A DNA stretch of 57,987 nucleotides, taken from assembly GCA_003427395.1 (NCBI GenBank), contig BFEA01000712.1:93336-151322 (forward strand). The letters run 5' to 3'. A program made the translations under genes and the position numbers. Each line of letters begins with the position of its first letter. Within the stretch, counting starts at the first letter, position 1. Shown here piece by piece: positions 31,059-43,254 of the stretch. Below the pieces are notes generated by a model. That model did no database searches. It saw only the letters and a list, made by a program, of their open reading frames with translations, and was not told where the DNA came from. The stretch comes from Chara braunii (taxonomy: Eukaryota > Streptophyta > Charophyceae > Charales > Characeae).

Positions 31059-32607
31059 TCACTTATGGACACGTTTCCCCGGTGCCTCCGTCATCTGGAC
31101 GCGGGATGAGTTATAGGTCCTACTAACCTCAAGCTTCTTCCTCAGTCTTGCCTCTTGAAGGGCTGTCCTTTTGTCCACATTTACCTTCATCGAGGGATAG
31201 AAGGAGACCGCCTCTCCATCATCCCCCCAAACAACCCACTTGTTCTCATTCAACTTTACCATTCCTAACCTTAGGGCACTCCCGCTTGATGTGACCGTCT
31301 TCATTGCAATATACTCACCCGCTTCGAGGCGGCGGATTGTTAGGGCGAGGGTCCACTTGAGGCGCTGCCCCATGGTAGTTGGAGGGCCCGGCGGCTGCAG
31401 CGCTCTAGCCTGACTCACCTCGGGACGAGCCCCCACTGTCCTAGGTTGGGGAGGGTCTCCCCACCTTCCATCCCTCGCATCCTTCCAGCGGGAATTCCCC
31501 CATTCCAAGACCAGATTCCCTCCAGTTTCTCGGTCGTTTCTCCTGTTCCCATGGTTACCGGGTTCGTTCCACCAACCCGTGGGTCCTCCTCCCCAGCGTT
31601 GGCCGGGAGGTCCAGGAGGCTGCCTCTCGTTCCCGCGAGGACCATCGCTTCTTTGAGTACGCATATTCCAGAGTGCCATGTCCAAACTCTCCTTCATGTA
31701 TTCTCGCACGTCCACTCCTCCCCCCGTAAAGACCACCTCGGCGACTCTATCGAAATTCGCATAGTTTCTAGGGGCCCTCTTGAAAACCTCCTTCTTCTTT
31801 TCTGCAGGCAGGTGCAACATGAACATCATGCACCTGTCTACTTCGGAGAGCATCCCTCTATCCACCAAAGCTTGCGACAAACGTTTGAATCTTCGAGTGA
31901 AGGCCAGCAGATTTTCTTGCTCCCCTGTCGTGACTCGGCGCAAACCTTCTATCGTGGGGATCAGAATGTCACATGTGAAGATCCTCAATAAGCTGCTCTT
32001 GAAGGTTTTCCACCTCCCATCAGCCGGGTGTATGGCCCTAATGGCCTGGTCCAGTTCCGGGTCCGAATGTTGTATAAAATGGTCGATCCATTCTTTCTCC
32101 GAGAACTTCTTCCGCTAAGTGTAACTGTCTCATTTCTCTACGAACCCAGTCACGTCCCTTTCGTTAAAGTAGAGCGACTCCAACCCTAGATTCGCATCGT
32201 AGTAGCGGACTCGACGGTCGTCATATCGACGGAAGTAAGGACCTTTCGTCGGCCCATCGTAGGGTTTGTACCAAGCCGAGTTTAAATCTTCCATCCGAGG
32301 TCGAGCCCTCGGAGGTCCCCATGGTTCCTCCTCATGACGGATTCTTTCACCCGGGTCTTCGCGTTCCCAACGCATGGTTTCTTGGCCCCTAAACCCTCTC
32401 CAGACGTCTCCGAATCCTCCCACATTCCTTCCTACTGCCTCCTCCTGCACCCACGCGGGACCGGTCTCCCTCCCAGCCCATCTTCGCGGTCCTCCCCCAA
32501 TTTCTGTTGGTCGTTCTTCTCCTAGTTCCCTCCTCCTCAGGGTCCCTTCTTCGTCCCTCCTTAGTGCCCAACACCCAGCCCTATCACGAGGGAACTCTTG
32601 CTCCCGC
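31059..32607 (-). pseudogene. gag: gag of the minus-strand element, capsid to zinc knuckle
   Basis: The frame is open on the minus strand from the LTR junction at 32607. Two stops lie in EK-TGA-DSYT-TAG-RKKFSEKEW near 32113-32131, both plausible Trp codons changed by G to A. The capsid core follows (ENLLAFTRRFKRLSQALVDR then CMMFMLHLPAEKK, typical of the retrotransposon gag family), then a Gly/Pro/Arg-rich part. The zinc knuckle is in a shifted frame and lacks its first Cys, which is a TGA at 31315-31317. The rest is intact (C 31306, H 31291, C 31276). Dead gene. Confidence 0.8.
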
Positions 32608-33226
32608 TGTCGGCGCGAATACCTTTACAGGGGTATCCGCCCTGGTTTTTGCAAGTGACAGAAAATAAGGTTTGTTCAGAATCTGAGTATACCTTGCGAA
32701 GTTGCGGTTGTGTCTGGTTCACGTGGACTGAATGGTTGACGGGAAGTAGAGAGTATGTGGGCGCGCAGTTTTAGGCGCGCGTGATGAATTTTCCTCTTGA
32801 GGCTATAGAGTCAGCACGCCCGCCAACAACATTATTTTGGCTTTGATTAAGGATAGGAAAAGTTTTCTTAGTTGAGTTGACCAAAGTGCACCGGCGTCCA
32901 TAACGGCATGCGCCTGTGAGAGTGGATCGCTAGGTGGCAGCACACTTGTGCTGCATGTGCGACGGCAGCCAAAGGGGGAGATTTACCCCTTCGTACAGCA
33001 AAGGGCCAGTGCGTGGGAACCATAGACACAAGCGGTGGCCTCCACGCGGCACTATGGGGGGTTACAAACCTGACGTACCGAGCAAGATTCGGTCCCCGAC
33101 GTCATGTACGGGGCCTCGGGATTGGAGGGGAAGACAAGCAGCAGCCTTAACGCTGCTGCCACAGGCCCAGGCTGGCCACGGTTACCATCTATATGCAAGT
33201 TGGCGCATTGCTAACCTAAGCTGGGG

Positions 33227-33286
33227 CTTAGCCATATTGGTTATAGCATTGAACTTTCACCAGATGGATCTTGGGATTGAGGCTAG
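33227..33286 (+). repeat. tRNA-like module 1 (LTR copy 5)
   Basis: A-box-like TTAGCCATATTGG and B-box-like GGGATTGAGGCT, 33 bases apart. It is more diverged than in copies 3 and 4 but keeps the spacing. Confidence 0.45.
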
Positions 33287-33591
33287 CAGTCTGCAGCAGA
33301 GGAGCGGAGGAGTGCAGGTTGAAGGAAATAGAGGGGTTGAGGGTCCCGCAGGACTATCCCTCTTAGTTTTGCGGGGGGAAGGGGGATCCAACCGCGGGCC
33401 TGTGAGGTAGGGCCGAGGCCCAAGTACCAACGACCTCTCCCCTACTCCGTTCCCTCCTAAAGTTCTCTGCAATTTTTTTTCTATTACCTTTGTTTTCTTT
33501 ATTTTTATATTTTTACTATTTATTTATTTATTTTTAGTCCCGTTATGGCACTTGGTCCTGGGCCAGCCTTAGGACCAGCTGTGAAGACTTC

Positions 33592-33660
33592 GGAACCTTG
33601 CTCAGTAGATGCACCCACGAACTGTTGAAGTACAGACCCGTGTTCGGATCCGGACGACGG
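33592..33660 (+). repeat. tRNA-like module 2 (LTR copy 5)
   Basis: A box TTGCTCAGTAG, anticodon-like arm CTGTTGAAGTACAG and a good B box GTGTTCGGATCC. This is the most tRNA-like of the three copies. Confidence 0.55.
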
Positions 33661-33729
33661 AGTCTGAGTTCTGAATTACCCGGGCCCGGTCAGCTTATGA
33701 TGGTATTCCCGGGTCTGTGCCCACGGCTT

Positions 33730-33830
33730 GCCCTTCGGGACATCCGTCAGGGTTGGGACGACGCAGAGAAGACTAGCATGGGCCCAGCACAAGGCAAGCT
33801 CGCATAAATAGAGAGGTCGGGCTCTCTCTT
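33730..33830 (+). pseudogene. U6 snRNA-like sequence (LTR copy 5), diverged
   Basis: GCCCTTCGGGACATCCGTCA, then GCAGAGAAGACTAGCATGGG and CCCAGCACAAGG follow the U6 order with many changes. The T run is reduced (CTCTCTTT). Divergence matches that of the surrounding LTR, so the U6-like part is inherited with the LTR rather than newly inserted. Confidence 0.65.
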
Positions 33831-36800
33831 TGCTGAATGCCATCCGGAAGGGTGAGGGAGCGCGACTATCGGGAGGGTGATAGCATAGGAGGAGAGAGGG
33901 GAAGGGTTAGAGAGGAGGATAGCACAGGAGAGTACAGCGGCACGAGAAAGGAAGCAGTCGGGGCAATAGTAAAAGAGCGATGAACCTGGACGCGGTTTCG
34001 CGCCAGGTACATTCAAAGGAGGGGAAAAAAAAAAAACAAAAAAAAAACGTCGGGGCTAGGAACTATGTCGGAGAAGAAGGCTACGGCATGCTCGCTTCTT
34101 AACGGAATCTGGCAGGGGAAGGTGATGGCCTGAGGATCTGAGGCAAGGCGGACCAGGTGGGGCTGTTGGATCGTGGAGGGGACAAGTGGTAGGGGAGGAA
34201 GAACAGAAAAATGGTGCGCGGAGGTGCCACGAAAACGGCTATGGTGGGAGTGGAAATANNCGAATCTCGGCCGTTTTTTGACCNTTTGGGGCGCANGAAG
34301 ATGCTAATCTGAGGTTTCANGGCGCTCCGGATCTGATGGCAGCGTCGGAGATTGGATCAGATGGGTGGTTTGGCCGGTACGAATGATAGCAGCTGCGCGG
34401 TCACTAACAAGAAGGTGGGGGGGAGATGGGGATGTATCTTCCCAAGTTCTAAGGGAAAGATTCACCTTCGTTTTGGCATGTTTGGAGGGCAGTACAGCGA
34501 GGCCCGTGGCGGTGGTGACTGTTCTGTGACCAGCTACCATTCTTCATCACGGTCCAGCCCGCCTGAAGGCCATCATCATGTCTATCTTCCGTGTGGTGGT
34601 GATTCTGTCTGCCTTCACGGGCGGTGTTGCGGTGCCCTCTCGACCCCACTCCTCTCGTTGGCTGTCACGGTGGCGGTGCTCGTTGTTTTGTTTTACCTTT
34701 GGATACCTCCGCTTTGAAGGATAAGAGGATGCTGGAAAGGGCTGAAGGAACGAAGTAGTGAAGAAGCGGGGTGGCAGATGGAATGGCAACGAGCGAACAG
34801 AAACGATACAGAGAGAGAGGGAGAGAGAGAGGGGGGGGGGGGGGGAAGATAAAGGGAGGAAGGAGAACTTACCTGGCCGAGAGGCTGAGGCAGCAAGCTA
34901 CGTTGGAGAAGTGTATCTTCCCGTGATCCAGGGGAAGATTCGGGAGGCTGTTCGAGGGGTCTGATGCCCCTCGCTGTGGCCCCCCACCATCAGAAGACTC
35001 GCAGTCAAGTTTGTGGTAGTCGTCGTTATGGCTGCCATCATATGGCCGACTTTTCAATTTCTGCTGTTTGTGTGGCTCAGGCTTCTCCCCTCGTTGCTGA
35101 CTGGACCTAGCCAAGCGGCTGACCAGGTGCGTTCGCGTGCCCAGCAGCTGCAGAGAGGATACTAGCAAGAGAGGGAGAGATTGTAGCTGAATGCGTTGTT
35201 GTATGGAGAATATATGAAATAAGATTAAAATTATAGTGTCTCTTTCAGTGTTCTAACGGAAAGCCCATTCTCATTTTGCAAAGTTGGTGACTAGTGGAGT
35301 ATGGCCTACTGCCTGCGTAGGTCACTCGTCATCAGGGTCACCTTCATCGTTACCATTTGTAGCTCGTGTTATTGCCACGTGCGGCCTGACCGTCTCCTGC
35401 ATCATAGTGCTCACGTTCGTGAGTGGTCATATCCTTCATTGGAGGTTGCTACCCCTCGCTCATCGGAGTCGTGGTCTTCGTATGGCGGGAGGGAGAAAGT
35501 GGTATGGGGGAAGAGAAGGGAAGGATGGGCATGTCCAGCTCGTTTTGAATTCGAGTTAGTGGAAGGAAGTAGTATTTTGGGGTGCTGATGATGGTGGCAC
35601 TAGGCAGCGTTGCTGCGTATAATCACGACAAATCAGTTGGGTGATTGTGGCATGTGAACTGGGTATAGAGAGGAGTCAGGCTCGATCTGCAGTTTGGGAT
35701 GGTGATGCGTGGTTGTGCTTAAGCGGTGAGTTGAGTTGTCTGGCCAATCCCGCTAGCGAACGAGGCTTTTGACTACCGAATGGCTACGCGGGGACTGTCC
35801 CTTTTATGATCAGAAGAATAAAGGATGAACCACTTGAAATTTTGTGACCTTGTTACTACCAATATGGGAATCCGGATGCTGCTACAACAGAGCTACCACG
35901 TTGCTTGTTGAGTTATTGGTATAGTGTGGCTATGCACTGCAGTAGAGCTTAGTTGTGGCAGCTGGACTGCAGTTGGTTAAGGAGGCTGCGTCTTACTGTT
36001 CGCTGCTAAGCATCGCCAACACTCTGACGAAGTATAAGGGAGGTGTGCATTACTGAGCTCGACGGTGCGGTATGAGATTGAGGGACTTGGATTAAGTGGT
36101 ATGCTCGAACTTTGCTGTTGGGCTGCAACATGCGGACATTGCTGTTTTGTCCACAGAGAAACTGCTACTGCTGAGTGTTCAGGTGGTGTCGTGGCTATCC
36201 TCAACAACGACAAACTGCTAGTGCTGAGTGCAGGGCATTGCACTGCTGGTTCCACAACTTAGGCCTTTGCCATAGCCTAGGGATTGTGGTGTACAATGTC
36301 GAGTTCCTGTTGGTATAGCTGGCTTATCATCAAGGTTACGAGAGGTTTTCAGGCTGCCGTTTTAGGTCCGAGCGGTGTTATTGCTGCTATATATCAAAGG
36401 GGTTTACTAATACTGTTTCGAGCTGCAGCAGGTTGCTGCTGCCGTATGGTCGAGGAGTGATTGATGTTACTTCCAGCGTCAACATACTGCTATTATGTGT
36501 TACTGCTGGTTGTCGCCATATCGTGCTTGCTGCTGAGCACGCTGCACTTGTTGTGCACGGTCGCGGAGTGCGCCGTGTCTCTGATTGATGTTCTGCTAAC
36601 ACTCTGCCTGCACTTCGAGTAGAGCACAGGGGGTGTGCTCTATTCGGGCGCTGCCTTTTTAGGCTATGTAGCGACACTTTGACCGGAGGAACAACGTTTG
36701 TGCCTAGAATAGTAGTCAAACTTTGCGAGAGGCAGGGCATAGCCTGCAACCTTGGAATGACATTGCTATCTTGGGTGTCGCTATGGGATGTTCGTCGCAT

Positions 36801-38384
36801 TGCTGCTGGTGTACCTCGGGGCAACATATTGCTACCCAGGGTAAGTTTAGCNNCGGTGCAAGNGAGGGAAAGAGGTCGCTGCCATGCCGGAAGAAATAGG
36901 GTCGTGTTCTATTTGAACACAATCTTTTTGAAAGTCTCACGCATGAGGTCAACTACAGTCTACACGTCTGATAATTGATTCATCAAGTGGTGATGCCCTC
37001 CTTCATTAGGCTAGCAGCAGGGCTGACTTACGGGTCGGTTGTCAGATTTTGACACAAGGACAAAAGGGTACGGTAAGGTGGGGAGTTTAGCTGGTGCAAC
37101 ACACAAAAGGGCAAAAACTCATTTTAAAAGTCTGATCCCAGGTGCGAATACATACTATGTGGCCAGTGGAAAGTCTGCGTGGCCGCCGGGAGTGGTTCGC
37201 TTGGGGTGAAGGCCGTAACCACAATCTGCTATGGCCGGCTGCTGCTGTGTCACGGCCGCGGCGCCTTGGTTGTCACTAGCCGTCGTAATTGTTGGGTATT
37301 TCGTTATTGGTACCGCTGTGTGCCTTACTACTACCTGCGTTGGACTACGTAATGCTACGGCACAGAGGAGTGCCACCACAGAGGGGCATTTGGACCGTAG
37401 ATGCTATAGCCGAGTTTTCAGCGGGTTACTATGATGACGGTGTGGAGATTACGGCTGGAGTGGCAACGCCGTTGACTGCGGCCATTCGAGAGGTTGCAAG
37501 CTTGTGGAAGGGATTGAGACTGTCGAAGAGGGGCCGTTTGCTGCGATCCGGAAAGTCGTCGGGAAATCAATGGCTGTTGCTGTTGACTACGCTGCGTATT
37601 GCTGTTGGCCGCATGACCTGCTGCTGTATACTGTGCGCAAACAACCACTACTCTAAGTTGAATGTAGGCGAGCTGCTGTCTATTGTTGGTCGTTGTATGC
37701 TGCTGCACACTACCGCCGACTGTTGTTGACTATTACAGGCGGCTAGGCGCCACAACTAGGCTGAGGGGAGATGTTGGGACTTGGGGAGGTGATCAGACTA
37801 GACAAATAGGGGGTCAGTACTGCGATGTGGGAGATCGTCGGGGAATTGATCGAGTTCAGAAGGTGACCAAGCCGATGCGTTGGTTGCCATTGCGGGACCC
37901 TCAGGCACATGAAGATTCCAAGGCCCTCTCACTGTGAGTTGAAATTGTCCCTCTCTTGGATCTCGAGAGTTTGTACTTTCTCCTTCTATCCTTCTTACTT
38001 TCAGTCTAGTCTAAGGTTACGAGGGGAAGGCGGCAGGCGGGGTTGTAACCCGTAGGACCGCAGCAAGACCTTGTGGGAGGTCCACCCACCGATTGCGGGA
38101 GCTCTGCCAGAGCCCAGGCGGGGTTCTGGAGGCAGGGAACTTCAGGTATAATCTCGTCTAACGCGTGTGATCCCTTCCCCTATCTGCTATCCTTGGGTAC
38201 TTGAATAATATTATGTAAGGATATTATCTTTTGTTTTGTTATGTATGTCAGGACATGTATTGCGAAAGGATTAAATGAACAAGTATGTATGAGTGTTCAG
38301 ATAAACTTGAGTGAATTCAAAACAAGATGAACTGGGGGAAGGTGGGGTGTAGGTGTTTGGCATGCGCTTGACCGGGTCAACCCA

Positions 38385-39655
38385 AGGCTGAGCTCCTCTA
38401 AGTTGATGTGGGCTCAGTGCTGTGTTTTGTTTATGTTTGCTGGTTGATTGTATGGTTTTGAGGGTTGGGCCTTTCCTAAGTTGGACGGACCGGTCACTGT
38501 TTCTTTTGGGGGTTTCTGAACAGGAAGACGGACACCCTAAGTTGGGAGGTCTCAAAATCCTAGTGTTTTTTTATGGATTGTTGAAAACAGAACTGGGAAC
38601 ACTCTCAGTTGCGTGGACTCAATTCTGGGTGTTTTTTTTTTTAGAGGGACACAGGCATGAGGTTGAGCGTACCCTTAAATTAGGGCGGCTCAGTCATAAG
38701 CCATGAACACAAAGGTCAACCAAAGTATACAACTTTGATACATACTATACGAACCTATGACATCTGGCAGACCGGGCACCCTAAGTTGGGAAAGTCAGTC
38801 AGTAAGTCAGGTAGAACAAGAAGAGGAGGAGACATATGAAGAATATAACGAAGATAACCTGGGCAGGCTGAGCGTACCCTTAAGTTAGGGTGGCTCGGTC
38901 CTATGCTCGTAATAAGACAAAGGATCAGCGAGTTAGTATAAACTTGTTTTATTTTCCCTTCTAAACACAAGGCAGGATTGGGTGTCTCCCTAAGTTGGGT
39001 AGGTCTGATCCTTTGCCTAATAAGAGAGAAACACATATAGTCTGTGCATGTATCAATGGTTGTTTTTATATGATTGTCGTTACGGAGGTTAAGCGTACCC
39101 TTAAGTTAAAGCGGCTTAGTCATACGTCATTGTACTTTGAACAGACAGTTCCTGTCTTATGTAACTATAATTGCTTAGGCCAGCAAGGCGTACCCTTAAG
39201 TTAGGGCGGCCTGGTGATAGACTCTTGTCGTTGATGTGATGTAGGTTGGACGTACCCTTAAGTTAGGGCGGTCTGACCATTCGTCGTTCATACTTGTCTG
39301 TAGGTTGGACGTACCCTTAAGTTAGGGCGGTCTGACCATTCGTCGTTCGTGCTTGTTCTAGGCAGGTTAGGCACACCCCTAAGTTGGGGCAGTCTAATCC
39401 TATGCCCTATGTAACTCGTGTAAGGCTGGCTAGACATACCCTTAAGTTAGGGCAGTCTAGTCTTATGCTTCATGTCGTCAATTTAAGTAGAAGTCAGACG
39501 TACCCTTAAGTTAGGGCGGTCTGGTCATATGTTTTATAACTAGAGTTTATCTGGTGTTGGGCATAGCCTTAAGTTATGGCAGTCCAATTGTGTGTACTTT
39601 ACTTGTTTACTTAGGCAGGTTGGACATACCCTTAAGTTAGGGCCTTGTCTGATCC
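38385..39655. repeat. Array of variable-arm hairpin units, core CCCTTAAGTTAGGG type (LTR copy 5)
   Basis: About 15 hairpins in the same order and with the same spacers as 11637-12705. Examples: TTGAGC/GCTCAG (38663-38692), CTGAGC/GCTCGG (38868-38898), TTAAGC/GCTTAG (39089-39119), GGTTGGACG/CGGTCTGACC (39244-39278 and 39303-39338), CTAGAC/GTCTAG (39430-39460), TCAGAC/GTCTGG (39493-39523), TTGGGC/GTCCAA (39557-39587). Cores read CCCTTAAGTTAGGG, or CCCCTAAGTTGGGG with both sides changed. The units at 39241-39359 include a near-perfect recent duplication. Confidence 0.85.
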
Positions 39656-41829
39656 TATATCATAAGTGAGGGGGGTTTACTAAAGGGAATAACTGAATGA
39701 TCTAATGAACTACTTGGACAAATTTATGTGGTATTATGAGAGATGTTTGTTTATGCATGTTTGTGGGCTCTCACTTTGGGGCGTCCTTTCGATAGGTTAG
39801 CTGCTTAGATGCTCGCCAAGTGTTGGAGCCATAGGTAGGTCAGATGAATGATGGGAGAGAGAACTTGGGATGAAGATAGGACTGACCCTGCTAGGAGTTA
39901 GGGTCAGTGCTAGCTCACAATCTCATCTAGAGGTCGTGCAGGCTATCACTGATCCTGAATCATCAAAAAGGTGTCAGAAGATAATCCCAAATATAGTTTG
40001 CTTTGTCTTTCTGTCCTTTCAGCTTCGTATAAATCTTGGCAGCCTCCTGTTCCTACGGGAAGCGCTGCCGAAATTTCTGCAAATGTGGAGCAGTTAGTCG
40101 TTTTTGAGCTTGTAGAAATTCAGAACAGGCACTTTTTCTACAGGAAGCGCTGCCAAAATTTCAGGGAATTTGAGGAGTTAGAATATTTTTCATCTAGGAA
40201 CTACTTAGCAAATTTATCCTGAATAGGGGAGATACTCAGTGACTTGGTACTAGTAGAAGAGCTAGGCTACGACTTAGGGAGTATTCTCCCCTTGGCATAA
40301 ACATAAGTACTACTTTTCTTTTACCTGTGCTGTATTGCATGTCACCGTTACTCAGATTGTTTCAAGGCTTAACTATCTTCGAGTTGATCCTACAAGGATC
40401 ATCTTCTGTTATCTTTTGATAACAGATCGGTTTTCGACTCAACTCTAAACTACTCTTGCTACTCAACCTAAAAAGGTTTTAGCCCTGTGTTTTGTGTCGT
40501 TTTGTTCTACTTTTACCCGGACTTTAATTGAATGGTCATTTAATAAAGATGCTGAGTACTTTATTTTAAGAGTTGCACAAAGAGTGAGGCTCGTATCGCT
40601 AAGGCAAGGGGTGTGAGTGCAAAGAATGGTTGAAGTTGAACCCGTGTAGTGTGTGCTCTATTGATGTGGATCTTTGATGTGATTAGAGGTATGTTCTGTG
40701 AATTGAAGTCCGAACTTGGGTTTTGCGTATGATTATATATGTATATACATGTTTGAAGGAAGCCACACCGTGATTGTAAGGGTGATCGTCCCCTATCTCA
40801 TAACCTTTAATATATCATGTGTCTTGTGTTCGCTCGACCCATTGAGGCCGTGCATAGTAATTAGGTAAGTGTTGCACTGAGAGAGAAGGAAGGTCCCCTT
40901 TGACCTTTTGCTTTTTAGAGTCATTATAGTTGGACGTTGTAGTCCGTAGCAGCCGTCAAAGTCAAACCCCTTGACCCCTGGCTGCCACAACAACTCTGAA
41001 GCTGTCTACCCAACCCCTCTGCACAGGGTGCAGAAGAGGGTGTGGTCGTCAACCGCGCATGGCGGTTGTCCAGCGTCGTAAGGTTAACCCTCAAGGCGCA
41101 TGTCACCCGACACTTGAGTGTCGAACGCGACCCTCGCGATTAACGAGGGTCGCATGGTTATGGGTACCACATAGTACTCCATCATTGCGACTGCTTGCAT
41201 ACATTGGCATTGCGAGTCAATATGAGGAGACCCTAAGTCCGCACAATTTTATACTAAGTCCTACGTGCGACGCCTCACCGAATTTCGGTTCGGAAGGTTA
41301 TGGGTCGGATTCTAAAGGGACTAGGAGTCGTCGTGTTGTGGCATTGTTTATGGTGTTTTGTTCTGTGTGCGTTTTGGGTGTTATGCGTGAGTAAGTGTGA
41401 GTGTCATGGTGTAACGCGTGGTGTGTATAGTGCGTCCTAGTCGACCGGCGACGAGTCGCGTTTTGGACGTCAGCCCCCCAGTACGGCGATTCGTGTACGG
41501 GTTCGATTTTGGGCGTTCGACCGCGCGTACCCCCTATGCTATAGCGAGCGAGAAATGCCCTCGGCTGAGCCACCTCTGCAATTGCATACGAAAAACTTTC
41601 GCATATGGTTCAGTAGCTCGGCGGGGATACGCCCACCTAAGGGATGGTGACAGCTCCCGCAGATGGTGGTAAGCGGTGCCTCGCGTGACCCTGTCCTGTC
41701 GTAGGGGCTCGCGAGAGGTACGGCTGGCGCACTCGGCCGGAGCGGCAAACGCTCTCAGCGACAAGTCCTGCATAATCTTGCGTGACGTGGCCTGGAGGGT
41801 CCCCGTGTGGGACCGATGCGCTCGACAGG

Positions 41830-41849
41830 TGGCGTCATTGCTGGGGATC
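41830..41849 (+). promoter_or_regulatory. Primer-binding site, tRNA-Asp type
   Basis: TGGCGTCATTGCTGGGGATC begins two bases after the LTR end. It differs at three positions, all transitions, from TGGCGCCGTTGCCGGGGATC, the complement of the plant tRNA-Asp 3' end used by several plant Ty3 lineages. That reference is from memory. Confidence 0.7.
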
Positions 41850-43254
41850 TCGGCTGCCTACCGGGATCCTTAAGAGAACGAACCCAGGTTAAGTGCAGGT
41901 TGATGATCCAGGCAAAACGACAAATTTTGTTAGTGGCGTTATGTAAGTGGGTGATGAGTGGTAGCAATTGCAGTTTATACATTTGCGAACCAAGGTACCA
42001 TAAAGCAATACGGACGATGCTATGCGTATTTAATATCATAGACGGATCGTCTCGACTCTGCATGTTCCGTTACCCAAGCAAGGATCTTTGGTATTCTAAC
42101 ATAGTCGATGAGCTGACTAAGTTATCATGGCAGTATCACAGTGAACTAATGATAGGAAATGACTTGGGGAAGAAATAGGTATTTTCTTCTTACCTAAGCA
42201 CTCCCGTAAGGATAAGTCATAGACATCCTATCTATCTAAGTACTTGAGTTTATCATTTTGATATTAAACTTCTGAGTCTATCTATGAAATTCATCCATCT
42301 GCATCGAAATTTTTCTGTCGAGTAAGCATATTTAAAAGTCGATTCATATAAGACTATGTGCTTAATGTTTTTGATATGAGTCTTATTAATCTATAATTAG
42401 CTACATGAGTTATCTATCTGAATTCATTCTGGCTACGTATAACCCTTTGAAGCTGTTTTATCTGGATTATTCATTTATATGCATTTTGTTTTTTCTATAT
42501 GTATGGGTTGGTCTTTTAAAATGGGTTAGAAATGTTACATAGAATCCACGTCCGATGCGGATTCGGAGGTGAATGGAGTGACCAGTTCCTTCAGAAAGTG
42601 ATTGTCGCGAGAAAATGGTCAATATGTAAAGTCTACCCTAAGAAAGTTGCAACCCTATGTTATAGGTCCCTTAGAGAGGGCTTTGAAGAAGTTATAATCT
42701 AGTCTTGAAGGTGGTAATGAGACCCACGCCGGAACTTGCTCATGGTCCATAGTGGGGTGTTGTCATCTAATCCTTGTGGTAAAATGGCTACACTACTACT
42801 TAATAGGAGGAAAATGTTTGAACCTTGTCAGACCATGGCCGATGAGGGAGGCGACTAGTGCGTGTTACGAGGAGGTAGGGGCTGCTTCCCCATCCGTCTT
42901 GCAACAAGCAGGTTCACCAACACAGGACGGGGCCGTACACCTCGTAGCGTGTACGGTGAGGTTGCTTACTTTATCCGCAAGGGTCTGCAAGGTGCAAATG
43001 CTGGAATCGGAGGGAGATGCAGTGAGGCTTGATCCTTGAGCAGGGCTCATGAATAAGATGTTATCCCTTTGGGAAAGGGTTGCACTGCCCCTCGACACAA
43101 TATACTTCTGTCAAAGCCGGGGAGTAGAAGTTAATGTTCTCGTTATTGTTATATCTGAGGACGCTTACTATTGGCAAATTGCATTTTTTCCTTAGCATGG
43201 TATTATTTGTTATAATTATAACCCATTTTTTCGTTGTGTTACATATATGTAAAG
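41850..43254 (+). other. Internal leader of the element starting at 32608, no gene recognised
   Basis: About 1.4 kb after the primer site. Short open frames at 41807-42178 and 42752-43039 show no motif I recognise. No gag domain, zinc knuckle or second LTR is visible, so this element is truncated or is a 5' end only. The right boundary with the minus-strand gag lies near 43255 but is not sharply defined. Confidence 0.4.

Larger units (their letters stand above)
32608..41827 (+). mobile_element. Giant LTR (copy 5), about 9.2 kb
   Basis: It starts TGTCGGCGCGAATACC and ends GCTCGACA, followed by GG and a primer site, so it behaves as a 5' LTR. In the same order as copy 3 it holds the head, tRNA-like modules, U6-like sequence, GA/G microsatellite (34809-34848), a GCTG-rich non-coding part (35300-37900, no gene seen), a hairpin array (38385-39655), a middle block and the tail (40919-41827). 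Identity to copy 3 is clearly lower than between copies 3 and 4. I cannot rule out small nested insertions adding to its length. Confidence 0.65.
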
